Shown: positions 8,150 through 16,925 of the stretch, in pieces
Position numbering within the stretch: the stretch's first letter is position 1
Layout: each line of letters starts with the position of its first letter
Position numbers and translations under genes: made by a program
NCBI GenBank assembly: GCA_023386635.1
Contig: JAEWJH010000059.1
Location: forward strand, 1 to 60,799
Reading direction: 5' to 3'
Length of the DNA: 60,799 nt
DNA from: Pseudomonadota bacterium
GTDB lineage: Bacteria > Pseudomonadota > Alphaproteobacteria > Rhizobiales > Xanthobacteraceae
The notes under the pieces: generated by a model
The model's input: only the letters and a program-made list of their open reading frames with translations
Database searches by the model: none
What the model was told of the DNA's origin: nothing

Positions 8150-8182
8150 CGAGCGCGTTCACTAACGAGAGCGTTCACTAAG
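8137..8182 (+). repeat. Three-copy tandem repeat over the DUF1150 stop codon
   Basis: GAGCGTTCACTAAC (8137-8150), GAGCGCGTTCACTAAC (8151-8166) and GAGAGCGTTCACTAAG (8167-8182) stand head to tail. The first copy encodes the last codons and the TAA; the later ones repeat the stop downstream. Confidence 0.85.
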
Positions 8183-8227
8183 GCGATCGTTCGCCGGGAT
8201 GAGCGCGCACCAGCTCGCCGTGCGCTC

Positions 8228-8268
8228 GAATGATGCGGACGCGCGCATGCCGCGCGCGTCCTTCATTC
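8228..8268. terminator. Bidirectional terminator-like hairpin between DUF1150 and ptsN
   Basis: GGACGCGCG (8237-8245) pairs with CGCGCGTCC (8253-8261), and outside it GAATGA (8228-8233) pairs with TCATTC (8263-8268). The stem separates two convergent genes. It has no long T run, so termination is likely rather than certain. Confidence 0.6.
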
Positions 8269-8287
8269 GGCGAAAAAGTTGTGACGA

Positions 8288-8749
8288 TTACGCCGCGCTG
8301 GCGGGAGAGATCGCAAGCGCGGCGTAAAGCGCGTCCGCCGTCTGCGACTCGCGCAGCTTCGCCGCGACCGTCTGATCGCGCAGCAGCCGCGCGACGCGCG
8401 CAAGCGCCTTGAGATGATCGGCACCCGCGCCTTCCGGCGCCAGCAACAGAAACACCAGATCGACCGGCTGACCGTCCAGCGCCTCGAAATCGATCGGCTT
8501 ATCCAGCCGCGCGAACAATCCAAACAGGCGGCCGAGCTTGGGCAACTTGCCGTGCGGAATGGCCACGCCATTGCCCACCGCGGTCGAGCCAAGTTTTTCG
8601 CGCTGCTGCAGAATCTCTAAAATCGAACTTTCGCTCTGGCCGCACAAAGCCGCCGCACGCGCGGCGAGTTCCTGCAGGGCCTGCTTCTTGGTGGCGACCG
8701 CGAGCGCCGGCATCACGGCATTCGGCGCGACAAGATCGGTAAGCGGCAT
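8288..8749 (-). CDS. ptsN: Nitrogen regulatory PTS IIA protein (PtsN)
   Basis: IIA-Ntr component of the nitrogen-related phosphotransferase system, a regulator rather than a sugar transporter. The 153 residues contain the phosphorylated histidine H66 in VAIPHGK and the ADHLKALARVARLLRD segment of IIA-Ntr proteins. It lies downstream of rpoN and hpf on the same strand, the classic rpoN-hpf-ptsN arrangement, 132 bp after the hibernation factor gene. Confidence 0.95.
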   Translation of the reverse strand: MPLTDLVAPNAVMPALAVATKKQALQELAARAAALCGQSESSILEILQQREKLGSTAVGNGVAIPHGKLPKLGRLFGLFARLDKPIDFEALDGQPVDLVFLLLAPEGAGADHLKALARVARLLRDQTVAAKLRESQTADALYAALAISPASAA

Positions 8750-8881
8750 GGAACTGTCCGGGGCTCGGATGGTGTTAGCGATAGCGGATGTGCTGGAAGG
8801 CGCGGACCATAGGCACCGTGCCTGGTCCCGTCAATGGCTCCTGGAGGCTCGCTCCCGGCGCTATGCCGGGCGTTATCATGG

Positions 8882-9205
8882 TCAACTGACGCTACGCTTA
8901 TCGCGTCCGTCGCGATGATCGGTGCGCTTTCGCTTATAGCGGCGCAGCCGCTTCTCGATATTGTCCGCAGCCTTGTCGGCGCTGTCATACGCATCCGCAG
9001 ACATGCCTTCCGCTTCCAGCGTAACGCCGGAATCGAGATGCACGACACATTCCGTCAGATAGCCGAAGCCGTCCTTGCCGATGGTCGCGTGACCGGAAAA
9101 TCCGCCATCGAAATATTTGGTGGTAGCGCCGCGCACACGCTCGGCAATTCGCTCCTGCATCGCTTCACCGACCTCGATGTTTCGTCCGGAAACACGAAAG
9201 GACAT
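8882..9205 (-). CDS. hpf: Ribosome hibernation promoting factor, short form
   Basis: S30AE-domain protein that binds idle ribosomes. The ATG at 9205 is chosen because GGAGGTG lies five bases upstream; the open frame extends 16 codons further. The 107 residues begin MSFRVSGRNIEVGEAMQERI and end in a basic tail after RLRRYKRKRTD. Family members I know from related rhizobia are about 190-200 residues with a C-terminal dimerisation domain; here the frame stops before it, and I could not find that domain in other frames of the 132-bp gap. Confidence 0.9.
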   Translation of the reverse strand: MSFRVSGRNIEVGEAMQERIAERVRGATTKYFDGGFSGHATIGKDGFGYLTECVVHLDSGVTLEAEGMSADAYDSADKAADNIEKRLRRYKRKRTDHRDGRDKRSVS

Positions 9206-9327
9206 CGTCACCTCCACGGTTGGTGTGAGATCGAAGCAAAGCGATTCCACCATAACGATGCCAAGTTTCCAAGCGTCGTGGAAGGGGAGAAACGACGCTT
9301 TGTGCGTGTCTGAACAGACTGTGACGA

Positions 9328-10869
9328 TCAGGCGCGCAGCACTGCCTGTTTTTCGCGCCGCCGTTGAACCGACGACGGGATATGCAGCGCTTCGCGGTAT
9401 TTTGCGACAGTCCGCCGTGCAATATCGATGCCAGCTTCCTTCAGGCGTTCGACCAGCGTATCATCCGACAAGATATCGGTGGCGACCTCCGCATCGATCA
9501 ACTGCTTGATCCGGTGGCGCACCGCTTCGGCCGAGTGCGCCTCGCCGCCGTCGGTGGACGCGATCGCCGCCGTGAAAAAATATTTCAATTCAAAAATGCC
9601 GCGGCTGGTCGCCATGTATTTGTTGGCGGTGACGCGCGACACTGTCGACTCGTGCATGCCGATCGCCTCGGCGACGATCTTGAGATTGAGCGGCCGCAGA
9701 TGATTCACGCCGTGGACGAAGAAAGCGTCCTGCTGGCGCACGATCTCGCTTGCCACTTTCAGAATGGTTCGGGCGCGCTGGTCGAGCGCGCGCACCAGCC
9801 AGGTCGCGGTCTGCAGACAGTCGGCGAGATAGGTCTTGTCCTTGTCGTTGCGCGCGGTCTTCGACACCTGCGCATAGTAGCGCTGCGCGACGAGGACTTT
9901 CGGCAAGGTGTCGGCGTTGAGCTCGACCTGCCAGCTTCCGTCCGGCGCCGCGCGCACGAACACGTCCGGGACAATCGGCTGCACCGCGGTCGATCCGAAT
10001 GCGAGACCCGGCTTCGGATTGAGCTGACGCAGTTCGGCGATCATGTCGACGAGATCCTCGTCGTCGACTGCGCAACGCCGTCGCAAGGCAGCGAGATCGC
10101 GCTTCGCCAGCAGATCGAGGTTGTCGAGCATGGCCTGCATCGCCGGATCGAGCCGATCGCGCTCGCGCAACTGGATCGCCAGACATTCCCTGAGATCGCG
10201 TGCGGCGACGCCGGCCGGATCGAAACCCTGGATCACCGTGAGCACCGACTCGATATCGGCGCGCGACGCGCCAAGCTTGTCGGCGACCGCATCGAGATCG
10301 CCGGCGAGATACCCGGCCTCGTCGACCAGATCGATCAGATATTGTCCGATCATGCGCCGTACCGGATCGTGTTCGGCAAGCGCGAGCTGTTCGGCGAGGT
10401 GATCCGCGAGCGTCGCGGTCGCCGAGACGAAGGCTTCCGGATTGTAATCGCCGTCAGCGGGCGCGGCCGCGCCGGATGCCGACCATTCGGAATAGTTCGC
10501 GGGCGCATCGGCGTCGGGCGCGGAATGGGATGATTGCGCCGGCGCGCGCGCGCCGTCGTCGTCGGGAAACACGTTTTCAAGCTCGGTGCCGAGCCCGGCT
10601 TCCATGTCGCTGCGGCTGGTTTCCAGTTCGTCCCCGGCCCAGTCGCCCTCGGCGGCATCGCCGGTCGGCGCGGCGGGCGCATCCTCTCCCACCGTCGGCG
10701 CCTCAGCGTCACTGGCACGCTCCAGCAACGGGTTCTTTTCCAGTTCCGCCTCCACATAGGCGGCGAGGTCAAGACTCGAAAGCTGCAGCAGCTTGATGGC
10801 CTGCATCAGCTGCGGCGTCATCACCAGCGCTTGGGTCTGGCGGAACTCGAGGCGTTGGCTCAGCGCCAT
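9328..10869 (-). CDS. rpoN: RNA polymerase sigma-54 factor
   Basis: Directs transcription from -24/-12 promoters with AAA+ activators, typically for nitrogen and carbon functions. The 513 residues show the Gln/Leu-rich region I (residues 1-50, ending EKNPLLERA), an acidic linker (about 55-150), the core-binding and DNA-binding regions, and the RpoN box ARRTVAKYRE at 484-493. It is 133 bp downstream of lptB in the conserved lpt-rpoN-hpf-ptsN group. Confidence 0.97.
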   Translation of the reverse strand: MALSQRLEFRQTQALVMTPQLMQAIKLLQLSSLDLAAYVEAELEKNPLLERASDAEAPTVGEDAPAAPTGDAAEGDWAGDELETSRSDMEAGLGTELENVFPDDDGARAPAQSSHSAPDADAPANYSEWSASGAAAPADGDYNPEAFVSATATLADHLAEQLALAEHDPVRRMIGQYLIDLVDEAGYLAGDLDAVADKLGASRADIESVLTVIQGFDPAGVAARDLRECLAIQLRERDRLDPAMQAMLDNLDLLAKRDLAALRRRCAVDDEDLVDMIAELRQLNPKPGLAFGSTAVQPIVPDVFVRAAPDGSWQVELNADTLPKVLVAQRYYAQVSKTARNDKDKTYLADCLQTATWLVRALDQRARTILKVASEIVRQQDAFFVHGVNHLRPLNLKIVAEAIGMHESTVSRVTANKYMATSRGIFELKYFFTAAIASTDGGEAHSAEAVRHRIKQLIDAEVATDILSDDTLVERLKEAGIDIARRTVAKYREALHIPSSVQRRREKQAVLRA

Positions 10870-11002
10870 AAGGTATCCCGGACTGGTCCGATTCTTGCTT
10901 TGCTATATAGCAGATCGGTACCCGGCGGGCGTAGCCGCTTGCTGCACAATCGCTGTGCGGCCGATGCGTATAGTTATGGCAAAGGCCGCGATCCTGCCTC
11001 CA

Positions 11003-12040
11003 TTAGAGGCGGAATTCCTCGCCGAGATAGAGCCGACGGACATCGGGGTTGTTGACGATGTCCTGCGCCCGGCCCTCCATCAGCACCTCGCCGGAATAGA
11101 TGATGTAGGCGCGGTCGGTGAGGCCGAGCGTCTCGCGGACGTTGTGATCGGTGATCAAGACGCCGATGCCGCGATTGGTGAGGTGCCGCACGAGCTGCTG
11201 GATGTCGCCGACCGCGATCGGATCGATGCCGGCGAATGGTTCGTCGAGCAGCATGTAGCTTGGCCGCGTCGCCAGCGCGCGCGCGATCTCGACGCGGCGA
11301 CGCTCACCACCGGATAGCGCGATCGAGGGCGTCTTGCGCAGCTTGGTGATGTTGAACTCTTCGAGCAGCGCGTTGAGATCGGCCTCGCGGCGGCGCGCGT
11401 CCGGCTCGACGATCTCCAGCACCGCGCGGATATTGTCCTCGACATTGAGGCCGCGGAAGATCGACGCTTCCTGCGGCAGATAGCCGACACCGAGCCGCGC
11501 GCGCTGATACATCGGCAGCGCGGTGACGTCGTAGCCGTCCATCTCGACGCGGCCTTTGTCGGCGCGGATGAGGCCGGTGATCATGTAGAAGATCGTGGTC
11601 TTTCCGGCGCCGTTGGGGCCAAGCAGGCCGACCGCTTCGCCACGACGCACATACATGGTCGCGCCCTTGACGACCTTGCGCGAGCCGAAACTTTTCTCGA
11701 CGCCATGCGCGGCGAGATAGCCATGCCGCGCGCCTTGCCGGGCGTCCTGGCGCGGGTCCTGACGCGACTCTTGCCGGGCGTCGGCGCGTTGCTGCGGACG
11801 CGGCGGCTGTTGTTGCGGCGGCGGTTGCGGCGCGCGCGCCTGCGGCGCTGGCGGAGCCGCATAGTGAGCACCCGGCTGTTGCGGAGGATGTTGCGGTTGC
11901 GGCTGTGTCTGCGGCGGTGGCGCGACCGCACGCACCGGCTGGCCGGTGGCCTGACCCGGAACGGGTCGCTGGTCCCAGCGCACCGGCTGCTGCCGGGACG
12001 GTTGGGCCGTCTGGCGGCGGAAGAGCGACAGAATATTCAA
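11003..12040 (-). CDS. lptB: LPS export ABC transporter ATP-binding protein LptB, with long N-terminal extension
   Basis: ATPase that powers lipopolysaccharide extraction from the inner membrane with LptF/G. Walker A GPNGAGKTT begins at 141, the Q-loop glutamine is Q190, the signature LSGGE is 242-246, Walker B YMLLDE is 262-267 and the switch histidine H299. About 107 residues precede the ABC domain, rich in Pro, Gln and Arg, with arginine at every fourth position from 81 to 105. Such an extension occurs in relatives, but its repeat pattern here is striking. lptA is immediately upstream. Confidence 0.95.
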   Translation of the reverse strand: MNILSLFRRQTAQPSRQQPVRWDQRPVPGQATGQPVRAVAPPPQTQPQPQHPPQQPGAHYAAPPAPQARAPQPPPQQQPPRPQQRADARQESRQDPRQDARQGARHGYLAAHGVEKSFGSRKVVKGATMYVRRGEAVGLLGPNGAGKTTIFYMITGLIRADKGRVEMDGYDVTALPMYQRARLGVGYLPQEASIFRGLNVEDNIRAVLEIVEPDARRREADLNALLEEFNITKLRKTPSIALSGGERRRVEIARALATRPSYMLLDEPFAGIDPIAVGDIQQLVRHLTNRGIGVLITDHNVRETLGLTDRAYIIYSGEVLMEGRAQDIVNNPDVRRLYLGEEFRL

Positions 12041-12130
12041 GCTTGATCTCTCGACTGCTGCCTGGCGGTGGGGCCTCTGACGGTCATCGGCCGGCGCAAC
12101 CTAACCATATGGTAGCTGATTCCAAGCCCG

Positions 12131-12799
12131 TCAGCGCGAAGGCTGCCGGGCGCCCGGGGCCGGAATCGCGGGCAGGACGCTCTCGCCGGGCTTGCCGCCG
12201 CCGGCCTGGAACAGGCCCTGGACGCGGCCATTGCCGGACTTGCCGGATTCGACCCGCGACACGCCGGTGCCGAGATCGACCATCAGCCGGTCGCCGCGCA
12301 GCACGTTCTGGCCCTGGGTCATCACCACATTGCCGCTCATGGTGACGGTGTTGGTGCGCATGTCGAACACGCCGATATCGCCGGTGACGGTCTGCTCTTT
12401 CTGCGTGACGATCACGCCGCCCTTGGCTTCCAGCCGCTTGATCTGCTGCTGTCCGGTCGGGCCGGGCGTCGCCTGGGTCATCTGACCCTTGCTGGCGTTC
12501 TTGTCGTTGGTCTTCTTATCGCCGCCGCTGTCGCGGTTATCGTCATAGAACACGACGAGCGACTTGGCGCGCAGACCGGTATCGCCCTGCGTCACCTTCA
12601 CGTTGCCGGAGAACGTCGCCTGCTTTTCCTTCTCGCGCACTTCGAGCGTCGCCGCCTCGATCTGCACCGGCTGATCGCGGTTCTGCGAGAAGCCCTGCAG
12701 CGCATTGGGCGGGCCCGAGCCACGCTGCTGCGCCTGCGCGGCGGTGCCGACAGCGGCCGTCGCGAGCGCACCGGCGATGATAAAAACAAAACGGATCAT
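12131..12799 (-). CDS. lptA: LPS transport periplasmic protein LptA
   Basis: Forms the periplasmic bridge for lipopolysaccharide between LptC and LptD. The 222 residues start with a signal peptide (IIAGALATAAVGTAAQA, likely cut near residue 23), followed by the OstA-like beta-jellyroll pattern (ATFSGNVKVTQGD; VIVTQKEQTVTGD; VTMSGNVVMTQGQNVLRGD). A Lys/Asp/Gly-rich insert lies at about 88-115. The start overlaps the lptC stop by four bases (ATGA), so the two are translationally coupled. Confidence 0.95.
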   Translation of the reverse strand: MIRFVFIIAGALATAAVGTAAQAQQRGSGPPNALQGFSQNRDQPVQIEAATLEVREKEKQATFSGNVKVTQGDTGLRAKSLVVFYDDNRDSGGDKKTNDKNASKGQMTQATPGPTGQQQIKRLEAKGGVIVTQKEQTVTGDIGVFDMRTNTVTMSGNVVMTQGQNVLRGDRLMVDLGTGVSRVESGKSGNGRVQGLFQAGGGKPGESVLPAIPAPGARQPSR

Positions 12800-13551
12800 C
12801 GCGGTGCATTCCTCTGTCCGGCCGGAGTCTGCGGCGAAGCCGCGGCCTTGTCTTTATCCGCATTGGGCAGCGTCAGCACCATGGTGACGCCACCGTCGAA
12901 ACGCACGCGGTCACCGGCATCGATCACTTCGAGCCGGTTGGCGTTCAGTGTGCCGTTGAGCAGATCGACCGAGACCGGCTTCTCCGACACGACATTGCCT
13001 TTGCGCACGTCGATCACCGCCTCGCTCAAGCGCGCGGCGTAACCGGTCGATGAGGTCAGCAGAATGTTCTGGCGCAGCATCAGCGTCTCGCGCTTGGAAT
13101 CATAGACGCCGCCATTGGCCGAGACCTCGACCCGGGTCTTGTCCTGCATGTCGATCCGCGCCTGCAATTCCTTGAGCTCGACCAGATCCGGCTTGGTGAG
13201 ATCCTGCGACGCATCGCTCGCCGACAGATCGTAGGCGCGGTTGTCCTGGGTGAAGCCGGAGATGCGTGGCCGCTCCATGGTGATGCGCGTACCGGAGACG
13301 ACGAGATTGCCGACATCCAGCGGCAGCTTGCCGAGCATGCGCAGCGGATTGAAATAGGTGGTCAACCCGATCAGCAGCAGCAACAGCGCGGCGCCGACCG
13401 GGATGCCGATGCGCAGAAAACGCACCATCCGGCTGTGCCGGCGCGCGGCGCGGAACGCGCGGTCGCTGTCGGCACGGCTCGGCGTCCAGTGCGTCGGCGC
13501 AAAGCGCGGGTCCTGGCGCGGATCGGTAGCTGCTGCAATCGAGCGGTTCAT
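12796..13551 (-). CDS. lptC: LPS export system protein LptC
   Basis: Inner-membrane anchored protein that passes lipopolysaccharide from LptBFG to LptA. One membrane helix (RIGIPVGAALLLLLIGLTTY) lies near residues 47-66 and is followed by a periplasmic LptC-like domain. The ATG at 13551 is preferred; an in-frame ATG at 13578 would add nine residues. The length of 251 residues fits the family. It is the first gene of the lptC-lptA-lptB-rpoN run. Confidence 0.92.
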   Translation of the reverse strand: MNRSIAAATDPRQDPRFAPTHWTPSRADSDRAFRAARRHSRMVRFLRIGIPVGAALLLLLIGLTTYFNPLRMLGKLPLDVGNLVVSGTRITMERPRISGFTQDNRAYDLSASDASQDLTKPDLVELKELQARIDMQDKTRVEVSANGGVYDSKRETLMLRQNILLTSSTGYAARLSEAVIDVRKGNVVSEKPVSVDLLNGTLNANRLEVIDAGDRVRFDGGVTMVLTLPNADKDKAAASPQTPAGQRNAPR

Positions 13552-13755
13552 CAGTCCGTGGTCTGGTGCCGCGCCCATCCTGCGGGGCTGCGGCCCGGTT
13601 CAATCGAGTTCCGGCAAAATAGGGCCGGGGCAGGACCTAGCCTTCCGAATATGGCTCCGGCACGGCAAATCGGCCAGCGCAGGACATGTGCCATATCCGG
13701 CGGCCGGCGCAAAACGCCCAAACCGCTAAAAGCGCCGGTAAGCCTAAGATGGCGC

Positions 13756-14370
13756 TCAGGAATGGGCGAAAATGTCCTCGGCGGCCCAGCCGGCGAGATC
13801 GAGCCGCACCCGCTCCGGCAGGAACCGGAAACAGGCCTGCGCCAGTTCGATGCGCCCCTCGCGCGCCAGCATGACGTCGAGCTTCTCGCGCAGCGCATGC
13901 AGGTTCTGCACATCGGAGGCGGCATAAGCGAGCTGTGCTTCCGACAGGGTCGGCGCGCCCCAGTCTGACGACTGCTGCTGCTTGGAGATATCGATGCCGA
14001 GCAGTTCGCGGGTGAGGTCCTTAAGCCCGTGCCGGTCGGTATAGGTCCGCGCCAGCCGCGAGGCGATCTTGGTGCAGTAGACCGGCCCGGCCATCACGTC
14101 GAAGGTCTTGTACAGAAGGCCCACGTCGAACCGGGCAAAATGGAAGATCTTGACGATTGCCGGATCGGCCAGGAGCCGCTTCAGATTGGGCGCCTCGATG
14201 CCGGAGGCCGGAATCTGCACCACATCGGCGGAACCGTCGCCGGGCGACAATTGCACCACGCACAGCCGGTCGCGGTTCGGATCGAGCCCCATCGCCTCGG
14301 TATCAATGGCGACGGCGCCGGAATAGCGCGACAGGTCGGGAAGATCGCCACGATGCAGGCGGATGGTCAT
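13756..14370 (-). CDS. nrnC: 3'-5' exonuclease NrnC (nano-RNase, RNase D-like)
   Basis: Degrades very short RNAs to nucleotides, doing the job of oligoribonuclease in many alphaproteobacteria. The 204 residues hold the DEDDy set: D23 and E25 in AIDTEAMGL, D82 in HFARFDVGLL, and Y149 with D153 in YAASDV. SKQQQSSDWG and the C-terminal WAAEDIFAHS match NrnC closely, and it lacks the HRDC domains of full-length RNase D. tRNA-Leu lies 61 bp upstream on the same strand. Confidence 0.93.
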   Translation of the reverse strand: MTIRLHRGDLPDLSRYSGAVAIDTEAMGLDPNRDRLCVVQLSPGDGSADVVQIPASGIEAPNLKRLLADPAIVKIFHFARFDVGLLYKTFDVMAGPVYCTKIASRLARTYTDRHGLKDLTRELLGIDISKQQQSSDWGAPTLSEAQLAYAASDVQNLHALREKLDVMLAREGRIELAQACFRFLPERVRLDLAGWAAEDIFAHS

Positions 14371-14431
14371 GCTGTGCCCGCTGTTGCGCCGCGGCTGAAA
14401 TGAGTGGCCGGTCTCAAAGCCGGCCGAACGA

Positions 14432-14516
<85 letters not shown>

Positions 14517-14783
14517 TCGGGGCGATACCTACGGACGCGCCCCTGACTTGTCAATTCGGCGGCTGTTGCGCGGAGTGACTTTTCTCCGAACCTTGATCTG
14601 GCTTTAGCCCCTTGTTTGCGCGTGATCTTTTCCTGCCCATCCTCGGCTCAAGCCCGTGGCAGCTTTGCGCGATCATGCTCTGGCGAAGCGCGCGGCAATC
14701 CTGTATCCCGCCTTTGCTTTATCCTGACTTGGGCTTAACCGGCCGGGCGGGACGACACGATTTCAGGCAGCACAGGTAGCGCG

Positions 14784-15767
14784 ATGACCGTACGCAGCCC
14801 CTACGACACCCTGATCACCGTTTTCGGCGGCTCCGGCTTCCTCGGCCGCAGCGTGGTGCGCGCGCTGGCCAAGCGCGACTATCGCATCCGCGTCGCGGTG
14901 CGCCGGCCGGAACTGGCGGGGCATCTGCAGCCTCTGGGCCGTGTCGGCCAGATCGAAGTGGTGCAAGCCAATCTGCGTCATGCCGGCTCGGTCGAGGCGG
15001 CGATGCGCGACAGCGCGCTCGCCATCAACCTGGTCGGCATCCTGCTCGAGCGCGGCCGCCAGCGTTTCGATGCGGTGCAGACCGTCGGGGCGGAAAACGT
15101 CGCCCGCGCCGCCGCGACCCATAACGCCGATCTGATCCAAGTGTCCGCGATCGGCGCCAATACGGAGTCGACGTCCGTTTATGCACGCAGCAAGGCGGAG
15201 GGCGAAGCGCGTGTCCGCGCCGCGCATCCCGGCGCCACCATCGTGCGGCCGTCGATCATTTTCGGCCCCGAGGACGATTTCTTCAACCGCTTCGCCTCGC
15301 TCGCACGCTTCGTGCCGGCGCTGCCGCTGATCGGCGGCGGCGAGACGAAGCTGCAGCCAGTGTTTGTCGGCGATGTCGGCGCAGCGATCGCGACGATCGC
15401 CGACGACAAGCTGATGCATGACACGCCGCACGCCGGCGAGGTGTTCGAGTTCGGCGGTCCGGATGTGGCGAGCTTCGCGCAGTTGATGCGCTACACGCTC
15501 GATACGATCGGCCGCAACCGGCTGCTGGTGCCGCTGCCGTTCGGCCTCGCCAAGATGAAAGCGTCGGTGCTGCAATGGCTGCCGAAGCCGCCGCTGACGC
15601 CCGATCAGGTCGAGCTGCTGCGCACCGACAACATCGTGTCGGATGCGGCGACGCGCGCCGGTCACACGCTGCAAGGCCTCGGCATCACGCCGACGGCGAT
15701 GAATGCCGTGGTTCCGTCCTATCTGTGGCGCTTCCGCAAGACCGGACAGTTCGCCAAAATGGCGTGA
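14784..15767 (+). CDS. NDUFA9-like (complex I-associated) NAD(P)-binding protein
   Basis: A 327-residue atypical short-chain dehydrogenase of the complex I NDUFA9 family. The N-terminal Rossmann motif VFGGSGFLGRSVVRAL (residues 13-28) binds a dinucleotide; SAIGANTESTSVYARSKAEGE and VRPSIIFGPEDDFFNRF are family landmarks. In mitochondria the relative is a complex I subunit; in bacteria the role may be quinone or respiratory assembly related, which is not shown here. Convergent with uppP. Confidence 0.88.
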   Translation: MTVRSPYDTLITVFGGSGFLGRSVVRALAKRDYRIRVAVRRPELAGHLQPLGRVGQIEVVQANLRHAGSVEAAMRDSALAINLVGILLERGRQRFDAVQTVGAENVARAAATHNADLIQVSAIGANTESTSVYARSKAEGEARVRAAHPGATIVRPSIIFGPEDDFFNRFASLARFVPALPLIGGGETKLQPVFVGDVGAAIATIADDKLMHDTPHAGEVFEFGGPDVASFAQLMRYTLDTIGRNRLLVPLPFGLAKMKASVLQWLPKPPLTPDQVELLRTDNIVSDAATRAGHTLQGLGITPTAMNAVVPSYLWRFRKTGQFAKMA

Positions 15768-15776
15768 CCGGCCGGA

Positions 15777-15823
15777 GCGTTTTCAAGCGAAGTGGAAAAC
15801 GGTCGCGTGAGGAAAACGCGACC
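15777..15823. repeat. Intergenic palindromic repeat between the NDUFA9-like gene and uppP
   Basis: Contains GCGTTTTC and later GAAAACGC, plus an inner stem GGTCGCG (15801-15807) with CGCGACC (15817-15823). It looks like a dispersed repeat common in Hyphomicrobiales and sits where a terminator for two convergent genes would be expected. Confidence 0.6.
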
Positions 15824-15837
15824 AGATCAACCCCCGA

Positions 15838-16689
15838 TCAGTGGCCGAGCGCGAGCGCCGCGAGGCCGGCGACGCCGACGATGATGCGCCACCACGCGAA
15901 CAGCGCGAAGCTGTGCCGCTGCACGTAGCGCAGGAACGTCTTCACCACGATCCAGCCGCAGACGAACGACGCGGCGAAGCCGACCGCGATCACCATCTTG
16001 TTGCCGCCGCCGAGATCGGCATGGCTCTTGTACAATTCCCACGCGAACGCGCCGATCATGGTCGGCATCGCCAGCCAGAACGAGAACTCCGCCGCCGAGC
16101 GGCGATCGGCGCCGAGCAGCATCGCACCGACGATGGTGGCGCCGGAGCGCGAGACGCCGGGGATCATCGCCACGCACTGGATGATGCCGATGCCGAGATA
16201 CATCGGCAGCGTGAACTCGGTCGCGTCGTGATAGCGCGCCTCGAGATTCTTGCGGTCGACCCACAGCAGCACGAAACCGCCGATGATGAACATCGTGCAG
16301 ACGATCCAGACGTTGAACAGCACACCCTTGATGAAGCCGATGGCGAAGGCGCCGACGATCGCCGCGGGCAGGAAGGCGATCAAAACGCCGATGACGAAGC
16401 GCGCCGCCGCCCAGCTCGTGAACATGCCGAGCACGAGGCGCCAAAGCCGCCCGAAATAGATCGTCAGCAGCGCGAGGATAGCGCCGAGCTGGATCAGGAT
16501 GGCGAAGGACTTGCCGAAAGCATCATCGCCCCAGCCGAGAAAATGCTCCATGAGAAGGAGATGGCCGGTGGACGAGACCGGGAGAAATTCCGTTAACCCT
16601 TCGACGATGCCGAGCACCAGGGCTTTCACAATGTCGATATGCGCGGTGATGATGCCGGCGAGCGCGGCCATCATTGCGTCGAAGTTCAT
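15838..16689 (-). CDS. uppP: Undecaprenyl-diphosphatase
   Basis: Integral membrane phosphatase that recycles undecaprenyl pyrophosphate for peptidoglycan and polysaccharide synthesis. The 283 residues carry the two catalytic signatures, EGLTEFLPVSSTGH (30-43) and PGVSRSGATI, among about eight hydrophobic segments. The ATG at 16689 follows GGGAG with proper spacing and gives the normal length; the open frame runs 58 codons further without support. Confidence 0.96.
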   Translation of the reverse strand: MNFDAMMAALAGIITAHIDIVKALVLGIVEGLTEFLPVSSTGHLLLMEHFLGWGDDAFGKSFAILIQLGAILALLTIYFGRLWRLVLGMFTSWAAARFVIGVLIAFLPAAIVGAFAIGFIKGVLFNVWIVCTMFIIGGFVLLWVDRKNLEARYHDATEFTLPMYLGIGIIQCVAMIPGVSRSGATIVGAMLLGADRRSAAEFSFWLAMPTMIGAFAWELYKSHADLGGGNKMVIAVGFAASFVCGWIVVKTFLRYVQRHSFALFAWWRIIVGVAGLAALALGH

Positions 16690-16925
16690 TGGATATCTCC
16701 CGGGGAGCCGGCGCGACGGCGCGAGCGCGATTCGGTCAATACGCGCTTGTCGCGCAACGACGGTATGGGGGCAATGAAAAAGCAGCACGGTCAACAAGCG
16801 GCTCGGTTGCCGGGCGGCATTCACTCCCGCATAGTCGCGCGCACAGTCCCGCGTGATTCCCATCGCCCCGGAGAACCCGCCGGGACGTTTCCACGGCTCC
16901 CGTCGCCCCAGTTCGCCGACCGCAC

